From: Streptosporangiaceae bacterium NEAU-GS5
GTDB lineage: Bacteria > Actinomycetota > Actinomycetes > Streptosporangiales > Streptosporangiaceae
Length of the DNA stretch: 64,000 bases
Assembly (NCBI GenBank): GCA_017592665.1
Contig: JAGFNW010000002.1
Location: 248,001-312,000 of the forward strand
Reading direction: 5' to 3'
The position numbers and the translations under genes are program-made. The notes below the pieces were generated by a model, which was given only the letters and a program-made list of their open reading frames with translations, did not search any database and was not told where the DNA came from. This document shows, piece by piece, positions 28,179 to 36,877 of this stretch (position 1 is its first letter; each line of letters starts with the position of its first letter).

Positions 28179-29426
28179 ATGACCGGGTTGCGCGCGCTGA
28201 CATCCCGGGGGCGGTCGTTCCTCGCTTCCGGGGTGGCGGCGTTGTTGTGCGCGTTCTTCCTCGGAGAGTCCGACCTGCTGCGCATCGCCGTGCTGATAAT
28301 GGCGATGCCCCTGCTGTCGGCGATGGTCGTGGCCCGGACCCGCTACCGGCTGAGCTGCGCGCGGCGGCTCGACCCCGCCCGGGTCGAGGCCGGTGGCGAC
28401 TCCACCGTCACCCTCCGCCTGGAGAACATCACGCGGCTGCCCACCGGGCTGCTGCTGATCGAGGACACGCTTCAGTACGCCCTGGGCACCCGCCCGCGGT
28501 TCGTCCTCGACCGGGTCGAGTCGCGCGGGATCCGGGAGATCGACTACAAGGTCCGCTCCGATCTGCGGGGCCGCTATTCCATCGGTCCCCTGTCGATCCG
28601 GATCACCGATCCGTTCGGCCTGGTCGAGCTGGGCAGGGCGTTCACGATCACCGACACGCTGGTGGTCACGCCGAAGGTCGTGCCCCTCCCCCATGTGCGC
28701 CTGTCGGGCGAGTGGACGGGCGGGGGCGACAGCCGTACCAGGTCGGTGGCCGCGGCGGGCGACGACGACGTGGCCCCGCGCGAATACCGGCATGGCGACG
28801 ATCTGCGCCGGGTCCACTGGCGGTCCACGGCGCGGCACGGCGAGCTGATGGTGCGGCGCGAGGAGCAACAGTGGCAGAGCCGCGGCGCGCTCCTGCTCGA
28901 CACGCGAAGGCACGCGCACCGGGGCGAGGGGCCGCGCTCCTCGTTCGAGGTCGCGGTGTCGGCCGCGGCGTCGATCGGCGTCCACCTGGCCCATGAGGGC
29001 CTCGGGCTCCGCCTGGTCACCGACCAGGGCGCGCAGCATCTCGCCGACTCCGGCGTCTCGTACTCGCTGCTCGACACCCTGGCCGTGGTGCGCAACAGCA
29101 CCTCGCGCACGCTGGAGCACGGGGTGACGGCACTCCGCCAGGGCGGCGGCGACGGCCTGATCGTGGCCGTCCTCGGCGACCTCGGCCCGGAGGAGGCGCA
29201 GGAGCTGTCCCGCCTGCGGCACGGCGGGGTGACCGGCGTGGCCGTGCTGCTCGACGTGCGCAGCTGGGAGGCGCAGGCGGGCGAGGAGCCGCCGGAGACC
29301 GACCCGCTGGCCCAGTCCGAGAGCATCCTGGCCGCGACCGGCTGGCGCGTGCTACGGCTTCCGGCCGGTGGATCGCTCGCCGCGATCTGGCCCGACGCCG
29401 CGTACAAGAGAGGGGTGACGGTGTGA
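28179..29426 (+). CDS. DUF58 domain membrane-associated protein
   Basis: DUF58 proteins pair with MoxR ATPases; their C-terminal half resembles a von Willebrand A fold, but biochemical function is unclear. The 415-residue protein has two adjacent membrane helices near residues 14-52. A beta-rich region follows, then the DUF58 signature around residue 205: PREYRHGDDLRRVHWRSTARHGELMVRREEQ. ATG at 28179 follows GAGGAG. Its stop overlaps the start of the next gene by 4 bases. The 63 bases before it hold two exact 12-base repeats (GTGACCGAGTCC). Confidence 0.9.
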   Translation: MTGLRALTSRGRSFLASGVAALLCAFFLGESDLLRIAVLIMAMPLLSAMVVARTRYRLSCARRLDPARVEAGGDSTVTLRLENITRLPTGLLLIEDTLQYALGTRPRFVLDRVESRGIREIDYKVRSDLRGRYSIGPLSIRITDPFGLVELGRAFTITDTLVVTPKVVPLPHVRLSGEWTGGGDSRTRSVAAAGDDDVAPREYRHGDDLRRVHWRSTARHGELMVRREEQQWQSRGALLLDTRRHAHRGEGPRSSFEVAVSAAASIGVHLAHEGLGLRLVTDQGAQHLADSGVSYSLLDTLAVVRNSTSRTLEHGVTALRQGGGDGLIVAVLGDLGPEEAQELSRLRHGGVTGVAVLLDVRSWEAQAGEEPPETDPLAQSESILAATGWRVLRLPAGGSLAAIWPDAAYKRGVTV

Positions 29427-31936
29427 GACTCCCCATCTACGCGGGCCTGTCCACGGGCGCGGTCGCGATGACGCTGTATTCGCTGTTCAACGGCGGCGCG
29501 TGGTTCTGGGCCTGCCTCGGCGTGGTGCTGACGGTCACCGCGGTGGCCGCCGCCGTCACCCGCTTCGGGCTGCCGCGATGGTCGGCGCCGCTGCTGGAGC
29601 TGGCCGGGCTGCTGATCTTCCTGTCGGCGGCGTTCGCCGGAGACAAGGCCTGGTGGCGGATCGTCCCGACCAAGGACTCCATGATCCGTCTCAGCGACCT
29701 GATCTTCCAGGGCTTCGACGACATTCAGCGGTTCGCCGCTCCGGTGCCCGACAACGTGGGGATCAGCCTGCTCACGTCGGGCGGCGTCGGCCTGATCGCG
29801 ATCCTCGTCGACCTGTTCGCGGTGCGGATGCGCCGCGCGGCGCTCGGCGGGCTCCCCCTGCTCGCCCTGTTCACCGTGCCCGCGGCCGTGCTGAACGACC
29901 CCATCGCCTGGCCCGCGTTCGTGATCGGCTCGCTCGGCTTCGTCGGCCTGCTGCTGGCCGACGGCCGTGAACGGCTGACCCACTGGGGCCGTGCCGTTCT
30001 CGTACGGCGGTCCAGGACGACCACGGCGGTGGCCGACACGGGGCGGCTCTCACTGTCCGGAAAGCGGGTCGGGCTGACCGCGATCGCGCTCGCCATCGTG
30101 CTGCCGGCGCTGATCCCGGCGCTGACCCCGGCGCCCCTGTTCGGGTTCGGCGTGGGCAACGGCACCGGCAAGGGCGGCAACAGCATCGGCATCCCGGACG
30201 CGATCGCGAAGCTCAGCGGCCAGCTCACCCAGCAGTCCAACGCGACCGTGCTCACCTACACCGTCAGCGACGACACCCCGCGCTATCTGCGGATCTACTC
30301 GCTCGACGTGTTCGACGGGCAGAAGTTCACGGTCAGCCCGCTGCGGGGCAAGCCCGAGGACCGCACGTCCGACGGCCCGCTCCCGCTCACGCCCGGCCTC
30401 GGCCCGGCCATTCCCGTCAAGCGGGTCACGACCAACATCACGATCAGCGACAAGATCGAGAAGCTGCAGTTCCTGCCGTTGCCGTACGCGCCGGTCCAGG
30501 TCGACGTCGACGGCGACTGGCGTGCCGACGAGCAGTCGCTGATGGTGTTCTCCACGAAGGACGAGGCGGCCGGGCTGCACTACACGGCGCTCGTCGGGGA
30601 GCCGCAGCCGACCCGCGCCCAGCTGGAGGCCGTGCCGCAGCTGCCGGAGGCGGCCCGCTATCTGAGCCTGCCGGCCGGTCTGCCGCAGGAGGTCTACCAG
30701 AAGGCCCTCGAGGTCACCCGGGACGCCAACAACCCTTACGAGCAGGCCATCCTCCTGCAGAAGTGGTTCACCAAGGACGGCGGCTTCACCTACAACCTCG
30801 CCACGCGCGGCTCGGGCTCGGACGCGCTGGCCCAGTTCATCCTGAACGACCGGGCCGGCTACTGCGAGCAGTTCGCGAGCGCCATGGCGGTCATGGCGCG
30901 GATGCTCGGCATCCCGTCACGGGTCGCGATCGGCTACACGGGCGGCACGAAGATCGACAAGCTGTGGACCGTGCGGACGCACGACGCGCACGCCTGGCCC
31001 GAGCTCTACTTCCAGGGCGTCGGCTGGCTGCGCTTCGAGCCGACGCCGGCCGGAAGCCTCGGTCAGGGCACGGCGCGGGTCCCCGCATACTCCCTGCCGT
31101 CCGCGCCCACCACCAACCCGAGCGCGGGACCGTCGCCCGGCGCCTCCACCGGCTCCGACAACCTCGGCCCGGACAGCGCGTCCCGGCGCAACCTGCGCGA
31201 GCTCGACCGTGAGACCGGCCCCGCGGGCACACCGGTCGACCAGGGTCTCCCCCTGATCGCGAAGATCGGGATCGGCCTGGCGATACTGCTGCTGCTCTCG
31301 CTCATCCCCGCCGTGGTCAGGCTCATCATCTCGTACGGCAGACGCCGCGCCCTGACGCGCGCCGCCGCGATCGACATCCCCGACGAGCCCGACGACGAAC
31401 CGGTCATCCGGGACGAGTGGAGCCGTGCCGAGTCGATGGACTCCGCGGCGCCTCCACAGGCCCGGCCGGAACGGCTCACCCCGGCGGCCGTCGAGGCCGG
31501 CTGGGCCGAGCTGTGCGACATGCTGATCGACTACGGCGTGCCCAAGACGGGCAGCGAGACGCCGCGCGCGCTGGCGCGGCGGCTCGTCGAGCGCTACGAG
31601 TTCGACGCCGCCACGACACGGTCGGTGGGGACGATCGCGACGGCGGAGGAGCAGTTGCGGTATGCCCCCATCCCGCCGCGCGAGACGCCGCTGCCGTCCG
31701 ACGTGCGGCAGATCAAGCGGGCGCTGGCCGGGACGGTTTCGCGGTGGCGGCGGATCGGCGCGGTCGTGACGCCCATGTCGACGCTGCTGCGCATCCGGGG
31801 CCTCGGCGAGCGCGTACTCGACGGGTTCGATCTGCTGGAAGGCATCCGGCTCCGGCCGCGCCGCGACGACGACGGCAAGGCGGCCACGCCGTCACCCGGC
31901 ATGGAATCGGAGACCCTCACCGGCTCCCGCCGCTGA
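29423..31936 (+). CDS. TgpA-like membrane transglutaminase (DUF3488 family)
   Basis: This 837-residue protein has six or so membrane helices in the first 235 residues, a long extracytoplasmic part with a transglutaminase-like core, another helix near residue 615, and a cytoplasmic C-terminal DUF4129-like region. The catalytic set is visible: C481 in GYCEQFASAMAVMARMLGIPSR, H523 in THDAHAWPELYFQG, and an acidic residue a few positions later. Such proteins are thought to modify or cleave envelope peptides; the substrate is unknown. GTG at 29423 overlaps the DUF58 stop by 4 bases, which makes one operon. A strong terminator follows. Confidence 0.92.
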   Translation: MRLPIYAGLSTGAVAMTLYSLFNGGAWFWACLGVVLTVTAVAAAVTRFGLPRWSAPLLELAGLLIFLSAAFAGDKAWWRIVPTKDSMIRLSDLIFQGFDDIQRFAAPVPDNVGISLLTSGGVGLIAILVDLFAVRMRRAALGGLPLLALFTVPAAVLNDPIAWPAFVIGSLGFVGLLLADGRERLTHWGRAVLVRRSRTTTAVADTGRLSLSGKRVGLTAIALAIVLPALIPALTPAPLFGFGVGNGTGKGGNSIGIPDAIAKLSGQLTQQSNATVLTYTVSDDTPRYLRIYSLDVFDGQKFTVSPLRGKPEDRTSDGPLPLTPGLGPAIPVKRVTTNITISDKIEKLQFLPLPYAPVQVDVDGDWRADEQSLMVFSTKDEAAGLHYTALVGEPQPTRAQLEAVPQLPEAARYLSLPAGLPQEVYQKALEVTRDANNPYEQAILLQKWFTKDGGFTYNLATRGSGSDALAQFILNDRAGYCEQFASAMAVMARMLGIPSRVAIGYTGGTKIDKLWTVRTHDAHAWPELYFQGVGWLRFEPTPAGSLGQGTARVPAYSLPSAPTTNPSAGPSPGASTGSDNLGPDSASRRNLRELDRETGPAGTPVDQGLPLIAKIGIGLAILLLLSLIPAVVRLIISYGRRRALTRAAAIDIPDEPDDEPVIRDEWSRAESMDSAAPPQARPERLTPAAVEAGWAELCDMLIDYGVPKTGSETPRALARRLVERYEFDAATTRSVGTIATAEEQLRYAPIPPRETPLPSDVRQIKRALAGTVSRWRRIGAVVTPMSTLLRIRGLGERVLDGFDLLEGIRLRPRRDDDGKAATPSPGMESETLTGSRR

Positions 31937-31962
31937 GCCTCCGGAAAGCGGGGCATCCAGAA

Positions 31963-32000
31963 AGCCGACAGCCCGGGCGTGCCGCCCGGGCTGTTCGGCT
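31963..32000. terminator. Strong hairpin terminator after the moxR operon
   Basis: A perfect 12-bp stem (31968-31979 with 31983-31994) with a TGC loop is extended outward by 5 more pairs after one bulge. It starts 26 bases after the TgpA-like stop. A 12-base direct repeat (CTGAAGTCCTTG at 32010-32021 and 32041-32052) follows it. Confidence 0.8.
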
Positions 32001-32138
32001 GTACAGGACCTGAAGTCCTTGGTCGTTCGCTGGATGGGGGCTGAAGTCCTTGATTCTGAGCACGCGACGGGGACGCTCGTCGGGTCAAACGACCCGGGCT
32101 CGCGGGCGGGCCCGGGCTGTGGAGTAAAGCTCCGAGGA

Positions 32139-32537
32139 TCAGCGCTCGTCGTTGCGACGGCGCCAGCGCTCTTCGATGCGCTCCATGAAGGATTGACGGT
32201 GGGCGCGACGGCGGCCGCCGCCACCTCCACCACTGGCGCCGGACGAGGAGGTGGTGTCGACCGCCCCGCTCATCCGCTTCCAGCTGGACAACCCCCACAG
32301 GCACGTGGCGAGCATGACCACGAAACCGGCGACGCCGACCAGGATCTGAGGCGCGACGGCGCCGACCATCAACAGGACGACGCCGAGTGCGAAGCCAATG
32401 GAGGCCTTCACCAGGCGGCGTTTGTAATGGTTGCGCGGATCACTGATCCGGACGGCATTGGCCCACTTCGGGTCCTCGGCGTAGAGGGCCTGCTCGATCT
32501 GGTCGAGCAAGCGCTGCTCGTGCTCAGACAGCGGCAC
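32139..32537 (-). CDS. DUF3040 family membrane protein
   Basis: This 132-residue protein belongs to the actinobacterial DUF3040 family of unknown function. The diagnostic N-terminus PLSEHEQRLLDQIEQALYAEDPKWA is followed by two adjacent membrane helices (about 45-63 and 65-83) and a Gly-rich, then basic tail. GTG at 32537 is preceded by GGGAGG 5 bases upstream and gives the usual family start; an extension to 32588 is not conserved. It is convergent with the moxR operon. Confidence 0.9.
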   Translation of the reverse strand: MPLSEHEQRLLDQIEQALYAEDPKWANAVRISDPRNHYKRRLVKASIGFALGVVLLMVGAVAPQILVGVAGFVVMLATCLWGLSSWKRMSGAVDTTSSSGASGGGGGGRRRAHRQSFMERIEERWRRRNDER

Positions 32538-32696
32538 GGCGCCTCCCAAGGACAGCCCCACTACGGGGAAAACGGCAACGGACGACACGGGGTGTCCGAA
32601 CCTCGCGGTCGGTTATCCCCAGAATACGAGTCCGTAGACGTAGGCGAAAGAAAACGTCCAACGCGGTCCAAACCGGAGGTGACGAACTCCCGATCC

Positions 32697-33932
32697 TCAT
32701 ACGTCCATTGGACCAAATGGTCTGCGGACCAGTGAAGCCGGGCGGACCGCATCGGCGCCGAACCTCTGGACGGCGCGATCGACCGCCTGCTCGGCCTCCC
32801 GCCAGCCGATTTCCCGCTCACCGAGGCTGAGCTGGTGGGATGCGAGGTCGGCGGAACGTAGATTCTCCATGCGGACACCGACCAGGCGGAGCCGCACCCG
32901 GGCCAAGCCCGAGGCGTCGTAGAGGTCGCACGCCGTGGCGTAAATCACTTTGGCGACGTCGGTCGGCTCGCGGAGCGTCCGAGATCGACTGATCGTGGTG
33001 AAATCGGACCTGCGCAGTTTCACACTCACGGTCCGCCCGACGTAACCCGCTGTGCGCAACCGGGCCGCGACCCGCTCCGACAGCCGCAGCAGCTCCCGCT
33101 TGATCGTCGCCGGGTCGTCGACGTCGTGGGCGAAGGTCTCCTCGTTGCCGATGCTCTTGTCCGGAGAGTATGGCGTGACGCGGCGCTCGTCGCGCCCCCA
33201 GGCGAGGTCGGCCAGATGGGCCCCCACGGCCCCGAATTCGCGCTGGAGCGTCGTAACGGGGACGCGGGCCAAATCCCCCACGGTGCGGATGCCGAGCCGT
33301 ACGAGAGCCTGCTCAGTGCGCTCGCCGACGCCCCACAGCGCGGCCACCGGGAGCGGGTGCAGGAACGCGACCACCCCGTCGGCCGGGATGACCAGAAGGC
33401 CGTCGGGTTTGCAGTGGGTGGAGGCCAGCTTGGCGACGAACTTGGTGCTCGCCACCCCAACCGAACAGGTGATCGAGAACTCGTCGGCGACCCTCGACCG
33501 GATCAGCTTGGCGATCCGCGCCGGCGACCCGAACAGCCGGCGCGCCCCGGCCACGTCGAGAAAGGCCTCGTCGACCGAGAGCGGCTCCACCTCGGGCGTG
33601 ATCTGCTGGAAGACCTCCATCACCTGCTTGGAGATCTCGTAATACTTCCCGTGGGAGGGCGGCACGATCGTGGCCTGCGGGCACAGCCGCCTGGCCCGGG
33701 TCATCGGCATGGCCGAGTGGACCCCGAACTTGCGGGCCTCATAGGTGGCGCTCAGCACCACCCCGCGGCCGCCGGGATGGCCGATGATGACCGGCGTGCC
33801 ACGAAGCTCGGGCCGGTCGATCAGCTCGACGCTGGCGAAGAACGCGTCCATGTCGACATGCAGGATGGCGCAGCCGGTGTCGTCGGCATCCATCCCGCTC
33901 GAGCCCGATGGCAGCAGCTGCTTTCGCGACAT
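32697..33932 (-). CDS. dinB: DNA polymerase IV (Y family)
   Basis: This error-prone polymerase copies damaged DNA. The 411-residue protein has the first metal site in ILHVDMDAFFASVE near residue 28, the Y-family region SATYEARKFGVHSAMP near 60, and the catalytic SVDEAFLDV near 118. The helix-hairpin-helix LWGVGERTEQALVRLGIRTVGDLA lies near 200, and a C-terminal little-finger domain follows. ATG at 33932 is taken; a second in-frame ATG 39 bases later (M14) is equally possible because neither has a clear ribosome site. No LexA box is obvious upstream. Confidence 0.95.
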   Translation of the reverse strand: MSRKQLLPSGSSGMDADDTGCAILHVDMDAFFASVELIDRPELRGTPVIIGHPGGRGVVLSATYEARKFGVHSAMPMTRARRLCPQATIVPPSHGKYYEISKQVMEVFQQITPEVEPLSVDEAFLDVAGARRLFGSPARIAKLIRSRVADEFSITCSVGVASTKFVAKLASTHCKPDGLLVIPADGVVAFLHPLPVAALWGVGERTEQALVRLGIRTVGDLARVPVTTLQREFGAVGAHLADLAWGRDERRVTPYSPDKSIGNEETFAHDVDDPATIKRELLRLSERVAARLRTAGYVGRTVSVKLRRSDFTTISRSRTLREPTDVAKVIYATACDLYDASGLARVRLRLVGVRMENLRSADLASHQLSLGEREIGWREAEQAVDRAVQRFGADAVRPASLVRRPFGPMDV

Positions 33933-33953
33933 GCTCCGAGTCTAGCTCGAATC

Positions 33954-34679
33954 CTAGTTCGATTTCGCCGCGATATAGTGCAGCTGGGTGGCGATTTCCC
34001 GGAGCATGGGATGGGCCGCGGCCGCCTGCTCCAGGGCGAGCAGCGCCGCGGGGTGGGAGTCGGCCAGGCGGCTCGGCACGAGGTCGGCGAAGATCCGCAC
34101 GCCGTGCGTCTCCCGCACCTCGAAGCCGGCGCCGGCCAGCAGCGCCGCCATGGCCGTGGTGGTGAACCGGCGCGGCGTCGGATCCTTGGCCCCCCACCGG
34201 CCGAGCGGGTCGGACAGGATCTGGGCCGCCTCGTCGAAGTAGCCCGCCTGGGCGCGGTGTATCGCGGTGGCCACCGGATTGGCGGTCAGCAGGCTGACCA
34301 CTCCCCCGGGGCGCAGCAGCCCGGCCACCGCGGCGAGCGCGCCGGCCGGGTCGTCGACGAACTCGAGCATGCTGTGGCAGAGCACGAGGTCGGCGCTCTG
34401 CGGCGCGAGCAGGCCGGCGAGGTCGGCGGCGTCGCCCTGGATGCCCTTGACGCTCACTCCGGACTCGGCCGCGCGCCGCTCGAGCGCGGCCAGGGAGTCG
34501 GGCGTCGGGTCGACCACGGTCACCCCGTGGCCCAGCGTGGCCAGGGGCACGGCGAACCCGCCTGTGCCGCCTCCGGCGTCGACGATGTCCAGAATCGGAC
34601 GCCCCGTGGCCTCCGTCAGCGCCGAAAGGACGACGCGCAGCGCGTCCCACACAACGCCTTGCCGAGTCGCGTCCCGCAT
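33954..34679 (-). CDS. Class I SAM-dependent methyltransferase
   Basis: The 241-residue protein shows a complete SAM-binding fold. Motif I is VDAGGGTGGFAVPLATLGHGVTVVD near residue 32. Motif II/III lies at QGDAADLAGLL near 82, and the post-motif ADLVLCHSMLEFVDDPAGALAAV near 97 is followed by LRPGGVVSLL. The substrate is not evident; the arrangement resembles the SmtA/CmoM-like tRNA or small-molecule methyltransferases. It starts at ATG 34679 and lies upstream of dinB on the same strand with a 21-base gap, so they are probably co-transcribed. Confidence 0.87.
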   Translation of the reverse strand: MRDATRQGVVWDALRVVLSALTEATGRPILDIVDAGGGTGGFAVPLATLGHGVTVVDPTPDSLAALERRAAESGVSVKGIQGDAADLAGLLAPQSADLVLCHSMLEFVDDPAGALAAVAGLLRPGGVVSLLTANPVATAIHRAQAGYFDEAAQILSDPLGRWGAKDPTPRRFTTTAMAALLAGAGFEVRETHGVRIFADLVPSRLADSHPAALLALEQAAAAHPMLREIATQLHYIAAKSN

Positions 34680-34761
34680 CCCTCGTCCTCCCTACGAACG
34701 CCGTGCGCGCTTGAACGACCATCAGACCACGGCCGGCCCGCCGGGCCGCGCCCGGCGCACC

Positions 34762-35172
34762 CTAAAGCGTGAGGGATGGTTTGAGCTGCTTGAAGCGGGC
34801 CAGCAGGCCGTTGACGAACTGCGGCGACTCGTCGGTGGACAACTCGCCCGCCAGATGCACCCACTCGCTGATGACCACGCCCTCGGGCACCTCGTCGGAC
34901 CAGAGCATCTCGTAGGTGCCGGCCCGCAATATGTTGCGGTCGACCGCGGGCATCCGCTCCAGCGTCCAGCCCTCGGCGTAGGTCGAGATGAGCTCGTCGA
35001 TCCGGGCGCTGTTGCGCACCACGCCTTCGACGAGCGACGAGGTGTACTCATTGACGGGCGGCTCAGACCGCTCCACCCGCTCGGCGAGGACCCTGAGCGC
35101 GTCCTCGCCGCGGAACTCCGCCTCGAAGAGGATGTCGAGCGCCCGGCGGCGCGCCTTCCCCCGAGCCGACAT
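34762..35172 (-). CDS. nusB: Transcription antitermination protein NusB
   Basis: NusB joins NusE to form the rRNA antitermination complex. The 136-residue all-helical protein begins ARGKARRRALDILFEAEFRGED, with YTSSLVEGVVRNSARIDELI near residue 42, and ends VPEGVVISEWVHLAGELSTDESPQFVNGLLARFK. ATG at 35172 shares one base with the efp stop (TGATG), so it is translationally coupled to efp. The efp-nusB order is standard in actinobacteria. Confidence 0.96.
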   Translation of the reverse strand: MSARGKARRRALDILFEAEFRGEDALRVLAERVERSEPPVNEYTSSLVEGVVRNSARIDELISTYAEGWTLERMPAVDRNILRAGTYEMLWSDEVPEGVVISEWVHLAGELSTDESPQFVNGLLARFKQLKPSLTL

Positions 35173-35732
35173 CAGGCGCGGCCGAGGTACTCGCCGGTGC
35201 GAGTGTCGACCTTGACCTTTTCACCGGTGGTGATGAACAGCGGGACCTTGACCTCCGCGCCCGTCTCCAGCGTGGCCGGCTTGGTGCCGCCGGTCGAGCG
35301 GTCGCCCTGCAGACCGGGCTCGGTGTTGGCGATGGTCAGCTCGACCGCGGCGGGAAGATCGACGTAGAGGGCGTTGCCCTCGTTGAAGGCCACAGTGGCC
35401 TCGATGTTCTCCAGCATGTAGTTGGCGGCGTCGCCCACGATCGCGCGCGGCACGTTGACCATGTCGTACGTCTCGGTGTCCATGAAGACGAAGTCGTCGC
35501 CGTCGAGATACGAATACTGCATGGTCCGCTTGTCGACGTTGGCCACGTCGACCTTCACGCCGGCGTTGAAGGTCTTGTCGACCACTTTGCCGGACCGCAC
35601 GTTCTTCAGCTTGGTGCGCACGAACGCGCCGCCCTTGCCAGGCTTGACGTGCTGGAACTCGACAACGGCCCACAGTTCGCCACCGTCGAGCTTGAGCACC
35701 AGGCCGTTCTTCAGGTCGTTCGTCGTCGCCAC
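35172..35732 (-). CDS. efp: Translation elongation factor P
   Basis: EF-P relieves ribosome stalling at polyproline stretches. The 186-residue protein has the KOW-like N-domain with the tip loop [13 protein letters not shown], where K33 is the tip lysine. The two OB domains follow, ending with the signature [13 protein letters not shown]. The loop resembles the actinobacterial type thought to work without lysine modification, though Gly35 replaces the Pro seen in many relatives. No modification genes are nearby. It is 23 bases after the M24 peptidase stop. Confidence 0.97.
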   Translation of the reverse strand: MATTNDLKNGLVLKLDGGELWAVVEFQHVKPGKGGAFVRTKLKNVRSGKVVDKTFNAGVKVDVANVDKRTMQYSYLDGDDFVFMDTETYDMVNVPRAIVGDAANYMLENIEATVAFNEGNALYVDLPAAVELTIANTEPGLQGDRSTGGTKPATLETGAEVKVPLFITTGEKVKVDTRTGEYLGRA

Positions 35733-35755
35733 GTTCGTTTCTCCTGCTCGCTGCC

Positions 35756-36808
35756 CTAGATGACGAGCAGCTCCTTGGTCGTCAGAGTGAGGAGCTCCGG
35801 CCCGTCGGAACGCGTCACCAACGTGTCCTCGATGCGCACCCCGCCCTCGCCCGGCAGGTAAACCCCCGGCTCGACGGTGATTGGAACTCGATCCTCAAGT
35901 CTACCGGTCCTGTCCGGGCCGAGGAACGGAAGCTCGTGGATCTCCAGGCCCACGCCGTGGCCGAGACCGTGCTCGAAATGGTCGGCGTGCCCCGCGTCGG
36001 CGATCACGTCGCGCGCCGCCGCGTCGACGGCGCTGGCGGCGCTGCCCGCCCGCACGGCGTGGCGCCCGGCGCGCTGGGCCTGCCAGACCAGCTCATAGAC
36101 GTCGCGCTGCCAGCCGGCCGGCTCGCCCACGGCGACCGTGCGGGTCATGTCGGCGTGGTAGCCGTCGACGAGCGCGCCGAAGTCCATGGTCACCAGATCG
36201 CCGCGCTCGACCTCCCGAGCCGAGGGCGAGTGGTGCGGAATGGCCCCGTTGGGACCGCTGGCCACGATCGTCTCGAACGCGGGCCGCTCGGCGCCGAGCT
36301 CCATCATCCGGAAGTCGAGCCAGCGGGCGATCTCGCGCTCCGTCACTCCGGGCGCGACACGCCCGATGACCAGGGAGAACGCCTCGTCCGTGATGGCGCA
36401 GGCGCGGCGCAGCGCCTCGATCTCGTCTTCGTCCTTGACCGTGCGGACCGACTCGACAAGGCCGTCGACGGGGATCAGGTCGCCGCCGAGGCGGTTGTGC
36501 TCGGCGACGGACATGTGCTGGGCCTCGACGGCCACCGCGTCGACGTACGCCCGGAGGATGGCGGACACGTCGCGTTCGATCACGAGCTCGACGTCAGGGA
36601 CGAGCCGCTCGGCCGTTCCGGCGTAGCGTGCGTCGGTGGCGAGCATCCCGGTGCCGTCGCCGAGGATGAGCGCGGCCGCGTTGGAGCTGGCCAGGCCGGT
36701 GAGATAGCGGACGTTGACCGGGTGGGTGACGAGCAGCGCGGGCGCGCCGTGCTCGGCGAGCAGGGCGGCGACCTTGGCCCGTCGGTCGGCGTACGACATG
36801 ATCTGCAT
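35756..36808 (-). CDS. M24 family aminopeptidase (Xaa-Pro type)
   Basis: This metallopeptidase removes residues next to proline. The 350-residue protein has a creatinase-like N-domain and a pita-bread C-domain with all five metal ligands visible: two aspartates in [17 protein letters not shown], a histidine in [12 protein letters not shown], and glutamates in VEPGVYLPG and GVRIEDT. An ATG at 36808 and another at 36799 are both possible; the second (MSYADRRAK) fits relatives better. It heads the peptidase-efp-nusB run, the usual actinobacterial order. Confidence 0.92.
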   Translation of the reverse strand: MQIMSYADRRAKVAALLAEHGAPALLVTHPVNVRYLTGLASSNAAALILGDGTGMLATDARYAGTAERLVPDVELVIERDVSAILRAYVDAVAVEAQHMSVAEHNRLGGDLIPVDGLVESVRTVKDEDEIEALRRACAITDEAFSLVIGRVAPGVTEREIARWLDFRMMELGAERPAFETIVASGPNGAIPHHSPSAREVERGDLVTMDFGALVDGYHADMTRTVAVGEPAGWQRDVYELVWQAQRAGRHAVRAGSAASAVDAAARDVIADAGHADHFEHGLGHGVGLEIHELPFLGPDRTGRLEDRVPITVEPGVYLPGEGGVRIEDTLVTRSDGPELLTLTTKELLVI

Positions 36809-36841
36809 CGTACGACGGGCTTGACCATACGCCGGCCATGG

Positions 36842-36860
36842 GTTAGGAAGCTTTCCTAAC
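36842..36860. promoter_or_regulatory. Palindromic operator upstream of the GH9 gene
   Basis: GTTAGGAA (36842-36849) and TTCCTAAC (36853-36860) are perfect 8-bp arms around a GCT centre, 17 bases before the glycosidase ATG. Its closeness to the start suggests a repressor site, plausibly for a LacI-type sugar regulator. No regulator gene is adjacent. Confidence 0.6.
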
Positions 36861-36877
36861 TAGCGTGGGAGCGTCCG

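Noticed and set aside
36866-36876. CebR/CelR cellulose operator upstream of GH9
   Set aside because: TGGGAGCG is present but the other half of the TGGGAGCGCTCCCA palindrome is missing, and the GGGAG is needed as the ribosome binding site.
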